NCBI GenBank assembly: GCA_040437565.1
Contig: JBDOQK010000048.1
Location: 1 to 64,000, forward strand
Length of the DNA: 64,000 bases
Origin: Albugo candida
Taxonomy: Eukaryota; Oomycota; Peronosporomycetes; Albuginales
Direction of reading: 5' to 3'
Below, one piece after another: positions 21,566 to 33,200 of this stretch. How positions within the stretch are numbered: position 1 is the first letter of the stretch; each line of letters begins with the position of its first letter. A model generated the notes under the pieces. That model was not told where the DNA came from and searched no databases. It saw only the letters and a program-made list of their open reading frames with translations. A program made the translations under genes and the position numbers.

Positions 21566-24410
21566 ATGTCAAGTATACAAGACAAGCGAGCGCTGGTTTT
21601 GCATCTCACTTCACAAGTAGAGCAATTGGAAGTGGCAGCTCAATGTTTTGACTTGGATGCAACACTCAAAGTCCTCAATGAACTAGCCTTACTGCTCTTA
21701 CATCAACACGAATGTGATAAATCGCCGAAGGTATACGTATAGACCTTGTCGAGTGTGTAATTTTACTGATAGTCAAATTGTATAGATTCTATTCCTCGAC
21801 CACTGCTATCATGAATTCACTTCGAAGCTTATCGCGCTCATTTCAGTATACTGGGGCTCATCATTAACACTAGAGAACAAGCAAAAGTATGTGGATGTAT
21901 TTTTCACAGAAGTGCCATGTCTCCACGCATTCGAAAGCCTGAATGCATTGCTTGCAAAGAAACCGGACTTTACCTCCAACAATGATAGACAAGTTGATAT
22001 CGAACTTGATCAAAAAGCGGTTGCAGATGAATGCATTCGTTTACTGCATCTCATTTTGATCTCGGACGATAAAATCTACGCATTGATACAGAATCTATTT
22101 GAGATGGAGGCATGTAGAGCGCTTGGTTGCAAGGTGGTGTTGATGACTTCGTATGGGCTGACTGTATCCTAAACTTTAGAACATCAATTCTAATATACAC
22201 CAAGAACCTCGGATCTCTAGCATTATCACTCTTCCAGGTAATTATAATATCTAGCTATCAGCTCCGACGAACTGTAACATCCTTTCATTGTTGTAGATCT
22301 AGTACATAATCGGCAAGGAAGGATGTCTGCATATCTATTCAAACCCGCGATATATTTCTCGAAGTTATGCCGCTCCATGCTGCAGGTCGCATTAAAAGCT
22401 CGAAGAAAAAACGCTACGTATAAAATGGATACATTTCGTTCGTTTTGTAACAAGATGAAAAGAACGGGTAGGATCGACTACCTCTGCAACTCATGGTTGC
22501 AGCTATTATCGGAAGCGGAGACGACACAAAATAACATCTCGGACGATCCTCTTTTCACGGAGCACATCGAATTAATCAAAATTCTACCCGAGGCATGCTA
22601 CGAAGATGTTTTATCTCATCTCTGTACATCAAAGTGCCAATCTTTTGGCGATTTGAGCTCCAAAGTTCTATCTAGTTTGTCATCCTTATGGACAATGCTG
22701 AGTCTGTTCGTGTCTCAAACGTCTGAAAACGAGCATTTTCGCCACACTTTGATCAGGAAGATCAGTTTTGAGAAACGTATTAATAGCGTGGGTACTATCA
22801 AAGTGATTGTTGACGCTCTTAACGGGCATTTTTATCATTCACATTTTCCTGGGAAATCAAGTCAAGCATTGACAATCATTTTCGGTGAGCTTGTCTATTC
22901 CTGGAGTCAAAGAGAGTTTTCGTATGGAAAGGATCAATTGATAATTGCTTCAGTTACCACGTTCATCCGATACGCCATGCCGTACGTTTTGGTGGATGGT
23001 AAACTGAGTGAGAAGTGGATACTGATCTTATGCAAAGGAATTCAGGTGAATCTGATTTGCATTTTAGAAATTTCGAGAAGGACAAATGATCTGATAGGTT
23101 CAATGTCGCAGACTTACTTGGATAGTAGCGTAAAAGCACTTCAGGAGACAGGAATGCAGGTTGGACAGAGCCTTTCACATTTCGCGTCGCCAGATAAGCA
23201 TCTTGATTTCGGTTTAGCTGGCGACGACATCGTCGATCGAATGAATGATACTGACTTGAAGCATATTCAACCTATTCCACTCTCGTCTGATCCGTCTGAC
23301 GAAACAAAACGAAACAATCACTTGGCTGCTAAAAGCCTCTGCATTGCAAAGAAGGGTTCTCACTTGGCACCGGACGAGATCGTTGCTGAGTCTGACGATG
23401 AATCTGAGAATGTTGAGAATATCTCGAATTGTGATTCGAATGGTGATTCAGATTTGAGCCTTTCCCCGTACGATCTGGATGATGATCAAAAAGATCTTGG
23501 TCCCTCACGTCCATATTATTTGAAAGATTTGGTGGTTGCGCTACAAAATCAAGATGAAAAAGATATCGAAGTGGCATTGCTTACTGAAGCAGAATCTTTG
23601 ATACGGAAACGACCGATGGATCTAGACATGCAGGCCAAGACAATGGCCCAGGTCATACTTCGTTTGGAAGATCGGTGCAGTATACCAGAGTTTGACATCA
23701 TGAAAACAAAAGCATTGGCAGCGCTTTGCACGCATTCGCCAGCCAAAGTCATACCATTTTGTATCAATCAGGTGTTGGAGAAAGAGCAGATGCTCGAGTC
23801 TCGAATCACCATACTCAAATGCATGGCAGTAGCCGCCTATGAACTTTCACAAACCGGAGACTTTCGTCACAGACAACCGAAAGATCTGCTCATGGAAGAT
23901 ATTGAAACAGATACGCTTCAGCTCATTCGAACGAGAAGATGGGGATTTCAACGTAATCCATTAGCTCCCTCGAAAAAAAACGCATTTGGAGACCATTCCC
24001 GTACATTCTTTTATCCGCTGATATATGGATACATTCATTATCGTCATTCAGCTAAGACTTTGTCTGACTTGGAGCATATACTATTGTCGCACGTTTTGTA
24101 TACTCTATCGTGCATTGTGGAGTGTTCTGGAAACTCCGTATATACCCCATCTATGGCGAGGATACTTTTGGATTTTGCTTGGGTTGAACGCAAGCATTCC
24201 CAAGCCGGAGTGAGACGTCAAGTTTTGTACTGTATCAGTCGCGTTTTCTTGGTGCTTCCGTCATATTTAGTTCAGCAGCAACTTGGAGAAAAGCTATCAG
24301 ACATAATGCAATGGCTAAGTCAAGTGCGAAAGGAAGACCCTGATACAGGCTGTCGAGAGGCTGCATCATTACTCAAGCCAGTTTCCGAACTTGTGCTTCT
24401 TTCAAAATGA
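21566..24410 (+). CDS. TELO2: Telomere length regulation protein Tel2/TELO2
   Basis: Four exons (21,566-21,730; 21,786-22,133; 22,180-22,237; 22,297-24,410) with introns of 46-59 nt sum to exactly 895 codons, giving 894 residues (human TELO2 has 837). Family marks are LPDLVHNRQGRM followed by an FKPAIYFSKL block (exon 3/4 junction), an acidic linker ending LSPYDLDDD (about 23,455-23,485), the YYLKDLV block opening the Tel2 C-terminal domain, FFYPLIYGY (about 24,010), and a C-terminal EDPDTGCREAASLL stretch. Tel2 works with Tti1/Tti2 and Hsp90 to fold and stabilise PIKK kinases such as TOR, ATM and ATR. It is the first intact host gene after the transposon island. Exon 2 ends at a weak donor (GTGGTG), so that junction is the least certain. 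Confidence 0.85.
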
Positions 24411-24457
24411 GTTACAAGTCTAAGAGTTCTGCTTTAACATCTTTGATGAGAAGGAAC

Positions 24458-26412
24458 CTAGAAATATGCACTTCGCAGCAGGCTTTTTTTTTCATTCTTC
24501 AAGTACATAATCCAATTTGGGTGATTTCTTTGAAGATGGTCGAGTAAGCGAGACCCGAGTCGTTCTAAGTACCGGTGGTAGGCCTTGACGTTATTATAAA
24601 GATTCAAGATACATAACCTCAAGGATTCTAGAAATTTTCTTGAGATCTTATATTGCTTGGTTGAAACAATCCGAATGCTCCAGAACAAGTTGACAATTCA
24701 ATTCACAACGCTCGATTACCAAAATGGGTCTTTCACTTCGGCTGGCAAGAAGCTTGAGACGGGACACGCAGGGACTACAACGCAAAATGTAGCATCTTTT
24801 TTGAAAGCTGATAGTAGTGCACCAATCCCGAAACATTGCTTGTGATATCCGAAGTAGGGGTTGAAAGCCACTAACCGGTGGTGGTACATATAGTACCGTA
24901 ATGCTCGCGGCGGGCTGAATGTATCGTACTACTTACGGATCGTACCCGATACGGCGGAGATAAGATTCTGAAAAAGTACCTCTATCTCCCAACTTTATAA
25001 ATTGATGAAGAGTACGAGCCAACACCACCCATAATTNNNNNNNNNNNNNNNNNNNNNNNNNNNNNNNNNNNNNNNNNNNNNNNNNNNNNNNNNNNNNNNN
25101 NNNNNNNNNNNNNNNNNNNNNNNNNNNNNNNNNNNNTACATATAGTACCGTAATGCTCGCGGCGGGCTGAATGTATCGTACTACTTACGGATCGTACCCG
25201 ATACGGCGGAGATAAGATTCTGAAAAAGTACCTCTATCTCCCAACTTTATAAATTGATGAAGAGTACGAGCCAACACCACCCATAATTTGGTGATACATG
25301 CACGCTGTAGCTTAAATGCTCGATGATGCGAATGAGACCCGTGACTGCGTAACATCTGACATATAAATTCGGTAACTGACATCTCAATCAGAGAGTTCAA
25401 GGCTCTAATAGAAAAATCAGATTGCATGATCAACGGCGCGAATCGATGCAGATCGTTATGTAAGCTATCAAATCTTTCTGATGGTAAGAAAAATACTGAT
25501 TAGCGACGCTGGAAGTGATAGATACCAATGCCGGTTGCAAGTGCACTATCAATCACAATTGTTTGATCCCATCTTTGATTATCTGTTGATACTTTACGAT
25601 ATTTGCGTACACTTTTACACCGTAAAGTCGTGTGGAACGCTCTAGTCAACAAGAATAATCATCATATTCGAATGTGTTCGGAGCCGAGTATGCATACTTT
25701 GATATGTTGGGATAGTCTTATCTTCAATATGGCTGCTTGATTGTGGAAGTGGTTGAATTCATCGTCGCTCGTGTATGCTGGCATTCATCACAAATGCAGC
25801 AACTTAACAGGCCAGCAAGGGCAACTGTCATCAGTTTAAAGCCCATTGACCGCGATATATGATGTATGGCTCCCTGTGTACAAGATTATGCAGGAAGTGT
25901 CCACTTGCAGAGAATAAATGTAGCGATTTCCAGAGTCACCAGGTTTGAGATAGTGCTGAAAGTATGAGGACAAGACGATGAGCATAGAAATCAAATCTAC
26001 CTCGCTTCACGCAAAAAATCNNNNNNNNNNNNNNNNNNNNNNNNNNNNNNNNNNNNNNNNNNNNNNNNNNNNNNNNNNNNNNNNNNNNNNNNNNNNNNNN
26101 NNNNNNNNNNNNNNNNNNNNGCATAGAAATCAAATCTACCTCGCTTCACGCAAAAAATCATGTAGATTAAAGGTCTTATATTTTATACGATGCTAGCCAA
26201 TTTACTTTTGTGTTGAGCATTCATGTTTCGATATCGTTTGATGTCGCAAAAATGATCTCATAGAGGTGTTTTCTGATTATCCAAGATTCAGTTTCGCCCA
26301 AGAGATGAAAATCAAAACCACCATTGTGCGTGCTAAATATATTATCCCAAGCTATGTATCTATGATTGTATACTAGACACATTTGTGAGTTTGCCTCGGT
26401 CAAGCGCTCCAT
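24458..26412 (-). CDS. Unidentified multi-exon gene, interrupted by two gaps
   Basis: Several protein-like open stretches on the minus strand join with good splice signals. The first ATG is at 26,412 (about 63 codons, containing LLGETESWIIRKHLYEII). Later pieces include RGRFDFYAHRLVL (about 26,000), WDQTIVIDSALATGI (about 25,550), a long exon 25,488 to about 25,190 (HRFAPLIMQSDFSIRALNSL... to RRIGYDP), a donor GTAAGT, a 66-nt intron once the gap duplication is removed, then PGFQPLLRISQAMFRDW (about 24,860) and a last piece ending 24,458 with HPNWIMYLKNEKK. Some pieces recall uracil phosphoribosyltransferase-type motifs, but the rest does not fit, so I give no name. Upstream junctions are uncertain. 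Confidence 0.5.
24885..25288 (+). repeat. Direct duplication flanking the gap at 25,037-25,136
   Basis: The 152 bases at 24,885-25,036 recur apparently unchanged at 25,137-25,288 and abut the gap on both sides. Removing one copy gives a normal-sized intron in the minus-strand gene, supporting an assembly overlap. Confidence 0.9.
25982..26159 (+). repeat. Duplication flanking the gap at 26,021-26,120
   Basis: The 39 bases at 25,982-26,020 recur at 26,121-26,159 at the gap edges. Assembly overlap is likely. Confidence 0.9.
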
Positions 26413-26415
26413 AAA

Positions 26416-27120
26416 ATGACAGCTTTTAGCTCTGCTTTAAGATCACAGCCATTACAGCCACCGTCACCGCCCATTCCTCCAGCACTTGAGGGATATCTGA
26501 AAAAGCTGAAGCGTAAAACTAGTATACTGAGTGGTGGATACAACACGCGCTGGTTTTTTGTCGATACCAAAAGGCTTGAATTTGGCTACTCGAAAACAAA
26601 GGCCACTAACGCATCTCGCAGTATGTCCGAGTTGTGATATTAGCAGATTGACGTGTCACGCTCTCTCACCATAGGCTCCATATATTTGAATGACATTACA
26701 GCAATTGTACAGTTTGATGATCTGAAATTTCAAGTGGAAAGCAAAACTCGGAATTTTTTTCTTTGTGGAGAAAGCAAAGCCTGTACAAGCTGTTGGGTCC
26801 AAAGTCTTGAAGAATATCGGAGAAACTTTATAGATTATATCAAGGCCAGGGCTGTTTGGGAAGCCGGTAACGCCAGTCTCAGGATGGAATCCGATGCTGC
26901 ATGTCAAGCAACGAAAGATGGCATTACGAATCAGGGCATAAAAAACCCCGGTTTCATTGGCACAATCACTTCCCAAGATTGTGATGATCAAACCGAGCAT
27001 AGAATCCCGATAGAAAGCATAAAAGGCGGATCGAAACAATTCGAAACGCAGGACGAAGATCATCCAGGACCGCAGTCTCGCATGGATCAGAGAAAAAGAC
27101 CTATGAATGCATGGGATTAG
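26416..27120 (+). CDS. Small PH-domain protein
   Basis: Two exons (26,416-26,620; 26,675-27,120; 54-nt intron with GTATGT donor and CATAG acceptor) give 216 residues. After a Pro-rich start, residues about 24-140 form a pleckstrin-homology domain: ALEGYLKKLKRKT (strand 1 with basic loop), TRWFFVDTKRLEFGYS (strands 2-3), FFLCGESKACTSCWVQSLEEY (final strand and the C-terminal helix with its invariant Trp). The basic first loop suggests phosphoinositide binding. The C-terminal 70 residues are polar and look disordered. Its ATG lies three bases from the divergent ATG at 26,412. The gene converges on the GAF-protein gene downstream. Confidence 0.75.
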
Positions 27121-27284
27121 CATCTCGGGGCGGAGATAGCATTTTGGCGTACGTTTTGGGCAGGTTAATACGTATGTGAATTAAGGACATAATGCAATAT
27201 TTCATTATCCGAGCAGTACGAGTCCTCTATTGTAGCCACACGTCTAAGTAGGGGAACACGCAAGTATTCTATGGACAAACTTGG
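27121..27284. other. Convergent intergenic spacer
   Basis: 164 bases between two converging stop codons. No gene or hairpin terminator was recognised. Confidence 0.5.
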
Positions 27285-30200
27285 TCAAGTTTGATAATTC
27301 TTACTATTTCGCCAAGTTCGCTGTATTGCTGATGCTGCACGAGCTGATTCGAGCTGAAAACTATGCTTCTTTTCCAAATATCGACGTGTGAATCGTTGTA
27401 CCTTTTTTATGGCATTGATTTGCAGCCTTCGAGAGTTAAGCAACTTTCTTGACAGCCTTATTCGTACTTGAGATTGCAACTTTGTAACTAGGTGAATGAA
27501 ACTTGGATCCTTAGCTTCTTTTAGTGTCTGCATGACCTCTAGGTACTGAATGATGCTGAGAAATACAATCTCGAGGTTGTAAATAGCATAGAATGGGTTA
27601 TCAAGCACGTCCTCATTTTCGATGAAATTTACTGTTGCAGAAGCCTCGAAGTCCATTGGGGTCAAGAATGCATCAGCATTTTGATGAAATAGAATTCTCG
27701 CGCAAGACCTCTTGTATGCAAACTCGGGTGCCTTGAGATCGAGGGCACGTAACTGATTCAAAGAAGAAGTATTCAGAACCTCCAGAACCACCTGCGTTCC
27801 TTTCAACTCCACAATTTCCTTGAAATCTTCGCTATTGAATTTCGATCGAGAGAGTATCAATGCAATTCGAAGTAAAACAACAACTACCTTCTCCAGTACT
27901 TCGTTGCCATTATTCAGAGACCCTTTACATTTGACATCACCATGAGGCTTCATTACTCTTACGAATGGCAGACGTTTTGCTTGTTCGAACTTCATCATGT
28001 AACTTTTCAGATCAACCTCGATTGCTTCCAGTTGTTCATCCAGCGTCTTCAAACACTCTTCCCATAGTGTATAAAGATAATAGCCACCGAGTTCAACAAA
28101 GGCGAAGTCTGAAGGTGATTCTTTCAAAAGGCATCTTCCACCACCTATCGAGCATTGATTAACGCTTTTGGTATATAGACTCGCATGCTGGGTTGTCCGT
28201 TCCAAGATCGACTCCATTGATTGCGCCATTTTGGCAGATTCGATTTCGACACCGCTGAATATGATATATTCAATCGTGACATCTCGTTTTGTAAGCTCGC
28301 TCTGATGGATGATATGGTCAGATGCATTATAGCCCCGTACGCATGGATATAACTTCAATTTGAGATGTTTTCTTCTCACATTGGCGACATCTGTGAACAG
28401 AGCCCGATTTGACGCCCGTTTTGCCGATGGAAGAACTTTATTGCTACTACCTTTTCTACTTTTCGGTACAGGAACAGCATATCCTTTGGGTTTCTCTGTT
28501 TTATTATCTTTGGATTTCTCTGTTTTATGATGAAGGATGTGGAGTGGATACTGCAAGATCATTTTCAGTTGGGCATACCTATCTGTACTTGATTGCTTTT
28601 TATCGACATGATCGACCCATAAGTCTATCTCATCAACGGGTAGAACATTTTCGGTGAGTCTCTTGGATGCGAATATGTTGTACTTTTTATTTGATGCATA
28701 GAGCTGTTTCAATCTTTTACGAAACTTTGAGTTTGAGATCATTTTTTCGTTACTCATGTTGCTGTAGGGAACTCGAATATTCACAGCATCGCTACCCGTT
28801 TCCAAGTCAATGCAAACAATATTTCCGGAAATTCTCGATATGTCGACTTGATTCTGGCCGTGCTTATACTTGTGATCGGATGACATCCACCTCAGTAGAT
28901 TTATCTCCTGTTCCAAGCGGCAGTAGAGTTCCAGCGAATATGTTTTCAGAACCCACGATGGGTACAGCCGTGCATAAACATAACAAGCAACGGCCCCAAA
29001 TGCCTCGAAATAGGTTCTGTGACGCCAGTTGTGATACTGATCGCTTGTTTGATACACGCAGAGCGCTATCCTAGGCTCAATGGAGACTGTAGAATCCAGC
29101 ATTAATGCCATACATACAAGTGTAAAGTTTCCACGTTTTTCGATACCGTGAACCGGTCGACCATTTTCGGATCTACTGTGATCTAACGTTCGTGGTAAAT
29201 TAGTCATCGGTAGACATAGTTGATTCTCGAAATGAATATTCTGACCGTCTTTAAGATATTCGCTGTCACATCCCTCAAGATAACAAAAGTGCTGGATGAG
29301 TCCTTCCGTTAACCTTGGAATTGGAAAGTGCTGCCAGCAAACTACTCGGTAATTAGACACAAAGTCTTCACCCAGAATCATGATCTGTTGAGATTGCACG
29401 CCCGTCAAATCTCGATTCAAAATACGCATGAGTAGCCCAAAATATTCGCGAAGAGATATCTTCTGCGGCTGATGCGTACATGCCAAAATTTCCTCATAAC
29501 TGCAACGAAGTCGATTAACGCTAATGATTCGGTCCAGTTCGTCAGCGCAGAATTTGAGAAACACTCGAACGCACTTTTCTATACACTTATATGCTTCTTC
29601 ATGTACATTTAATCTTGATGGGGTAACCTCAGAGTTCAGGTGTAGCCTTTCTATGCACATTACTCGAGTACGTCCCACGGGAACGGCAAGCAATGTATCC
29701 GGACTATCAGCGATAAAATCAACGCGTGTCGAGGTCTCTCCCATTAAATTCCCGATACAATCACTCGAAAGTTCTGAAAGGAGCAACTTTCCACTGGTAA
29801 CACAGTTCAATATAATCTCCCCCAGCCGTACTTTTAAGTCAGCTTTCATATCCGGGTCGTATTGATTGGCATGTCTCGAATCCAGTTTCAGCGATTGATG
29901 CTTCATGGTTAATCGCTTGCTTGAAGTTGCAACGATTTGCGCCGTATTTTTTTTCAGATCGCATTCTGCCAAAAAAAGGTGTGCAGGTTCTTCAACACAG
30001 TTCAAAGACAGAGATATAGCTTCAAGTATGTTGTCGATGTGAGATGTATAAAACTGTTTGAGCGCTGGAGAAGCGGCTATACTTTCCATTTCGACCTCTA
30101 TTCGCTGCAATAAGGCTCTTACTTTTTGTTGTTCTGTAGCTCTCCGAATTGTATTGTTACATTGCTTTATGAGTAAGTTGGTCCGTCGATAGATTTGGCT

Positions 30201-33200
30201 TATAAAACCCGACTCATCGAGCCAAAAAGAATTCTCTAGTTCGCCCTTTGCATCGGAGCTGGTGCGCTTTTGACGCTTGTCTTGAGCACGTTTAAGAATG
30301 ATCATCGTGGCACATGGATAAAGCTGAGCATTTTTAACCAAATAAGTTCGATGGACGAACAGAATGTTTATGTCCTCTCCTTCGCAAGGGAACGCTATAA
30401 GTGGAACGTGCTCCGGGCTTTTTCTCTGACTTTGAGTTTTTGCTGCACCGATTCGCTTAGCATTAAAATATCGACGTGTTTCTTGGATTATTGCACTATC
30501 ATTAGTCAACATGGAATCGTTCGTGCATACTCCAGCATTCTTGTTTGCCATATAGGCGAGTTCTTCAACACCTGAAGATGTGCTTGTAGCTGCAGTATCA
30601 GAAAGGGTTTCCATTGGCACTCTAACAGCTCTAATTGCTATCAGTGATAATAAATTCTGAGACAAAGTCGAAACAATATGTCGAAACAGCTCATGGCATG
30701 TTTTCATTTTAGCGTTTTTTAAAGTATCCATTGTAACCATCGCTTCTTGCGTGTAAGCATTGCGCAATGTATGAGAAATCAAGTTTGCGATCGCCTCAAG
30801 ACTTTCGGTAACTTCGCGCTCGGGGCAGCAATCATCATTCCCAAACCAATTCCCCGCAGCACCAGCAAATTTATCTACAACCAAGACACCAAACGAAGGT
30901 ATAGACGTGCAAAACAAAACACTCTCATTCTCTTGTGATTGTAGCAGAGAATTGGAACCGATTTCACTTCGTTGTATTCTCTGCCGTGATGTGGGATCAG
31001 CGGTAAGCGAATCAGTGCTTGTTTTCGTGCTCAGAAACGCTTCAAAATAAATGCTGTCCCATGTACTTACAAATTTATTCAACATATTGCTTGATTGTGT
31101 TGAGCTGGTAAAATGAAGCTTCTCGCATAGAGGTTGTACCATACCGATATAAGCATTGATACCACAAATTGCTTCCTCCAGACTTTCGATTGCACACTGT
31201 AAAAATGATAAGAGTGAGGACGAAGTTTGATGTGACCGAGAGGATATATACGTTGGCGCCGACGAAACCTGATTATATATACAATCAGTTGGTACCTTAA
31301 GCACAGCTTCGCTCGACGTCCGGATTTGAGCAAGCGATTTGCGCAAGGAGTCTTTGCGCCAGGATAACGTCACCACACGTATAGAATGGATCGCTTCTTT
31401 CAATATGTTCGCCATACTGATGAGAGTGTCAATGATCCCCGGTTCTGGAGACATCTTATCGGCCGACAATATGGCATGATCCGTGACATTATCTACAGAA
31501 AGGGTGCCATATCTGCCAATCGGGACGATTACATATGGCCACATGTTCGTATCATCCGCGTCAAAAATATGCACTCTACCTCCAAACTTTCTGAACATCA
31601 AAAGATCGGAAGCAATATCCTCTCTTTTAACAATGAGGACGTTGCTGCTTGATAAGGCATAGAAGCTTATACCGTTCTCGTGGTTGAGGTATCTCCCTCT
31701 CATAGAGCTTGTTTTGGATGCACATGAATAATAAAGGCGTTGTTGCCGCGGTTGATACATCCCAATGTACGCATTGGCACCAGGCATGGTGTCTCCAAGC
31801 AAAGAGATTAGTTTTTCTTGTGCTTCTAGAAGAATCTCGCATTTTAGTTCTTCGATTGGTTCGAATCTTGGTGGTGCGTTTGTGCAGATTCTAGCGAGTA
31901 GACTCTTGCAAAATTCAGAAAATTCTTGGACACATTGGACGCGAATACGAGATCTATTTTCACGAACTCGGAAAGTGTAATAACTATTCGATAATATCTT
32001 TCCAATATGATCAAGGAACACTTGCTCTTTGATTCCCATGTGAGTAGCGGTACAAGTGAGGTAAAGCTTCAGTGGCTTTTCTTTGCCCTGTTCTTTTTCA
32101 TTTTTGTGTTCCATCAATCTATTTGTTGCGAACAAAGGTAGTCCCATGTCGGATATAAATGTGCCCAGATAGCGTCTAGTACCAAAAAAAGCTTTTAAAG
32201 CTAGACTTGCTTTATCGTCTTCATCTTTGTACTCCGCTATGAATGGTAAATGGACAGAACGGTAGATAGCAACGGGAGGTGGTGCAAAATAAATGCTTGC
32301 TGTCTCAGGGAACCCTACTCTGATACTTGTTGTTTTAATCGTCGAGCAACTGCTTCCAAATTCATGGAGGCAAACATCCTTTATCGGATAGGTGGCAAAC
32401 GAAAATTGCCTAGCTGCGACTCTGTACTTTGGTACCAGCTCTATGGGTAAATCAAAATTAGTAGCGATACTCCCATCTGACAGATCGTCGGCCCAAAAAC
32501 TCATAGGCTCGACTTTGTGAAAATATGAGTATTCGGGTTCTTGTGAGTTCGATATCAATAAACGCTCCACATTGGAAAACTCATACATCAACGAGGCAAT
32601 ATTGGTGTTAGGAGCGATTGAAAGAAGCTGAACCTTTGGCATCCCAGGAAAATTGTCCCGAATAGCTTCCATGCAATAGTAAAAAATTTGATGCGGGGTG
32701 GCTATCTCTCTAAATAATTTTGATCGGATTTGTTGCAAAATTGTTACACTTCTCGCTGAGTAAAGAGATAACGAAATGATTTCAGCAGCATTTTCAAAAT
32801 ACTCGAAAATTGTTTTGATTGGTTTTGCCAAAAAGCTACTGATTCCGTTCACAATCATGACGCCAACTGCTCTAGCTTGATGATACAATGGAACAACCAT
32901 ACAAGGGCACGAATTGCAGATAAAAGCTTCTTTTTTCATTGTGCTTTTTTCATTTCGACAATCCATTTTGGCAAGCTCATGAATTGTTCTGTCGGGAGTT
33001 TCGATCAGAGTGATCTTGCTTGTCAAAATTAGCTTAAATAAAGCAGGAAGCTCAGAGGCAATATAACTACTTTTCGAATTCGATGCTTCAAGGCAAATCG
33101 AATCAAAAAGCACTTGTACCCTTTCATCTTTTAAAGCAAATACTTGCAGTGAATGACACAAAGATGCGTTTTGTATATCTTGCGATACTGATTTTATTAT

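Noticed and set aside
22134-22296. Tel2 split into two genes at 22,172-22,323
   Set aside because: Two short introns around a 58-nt exon join the parts in frame and create a Tel2-like LPDLVHNRQGRM sequence.
24885-25288. Host tandem duplication near 25 kb
   Set aside because: Copies are apparently identical, abut the gap and, when collapsed, give a normal intron; better explained by assembly.
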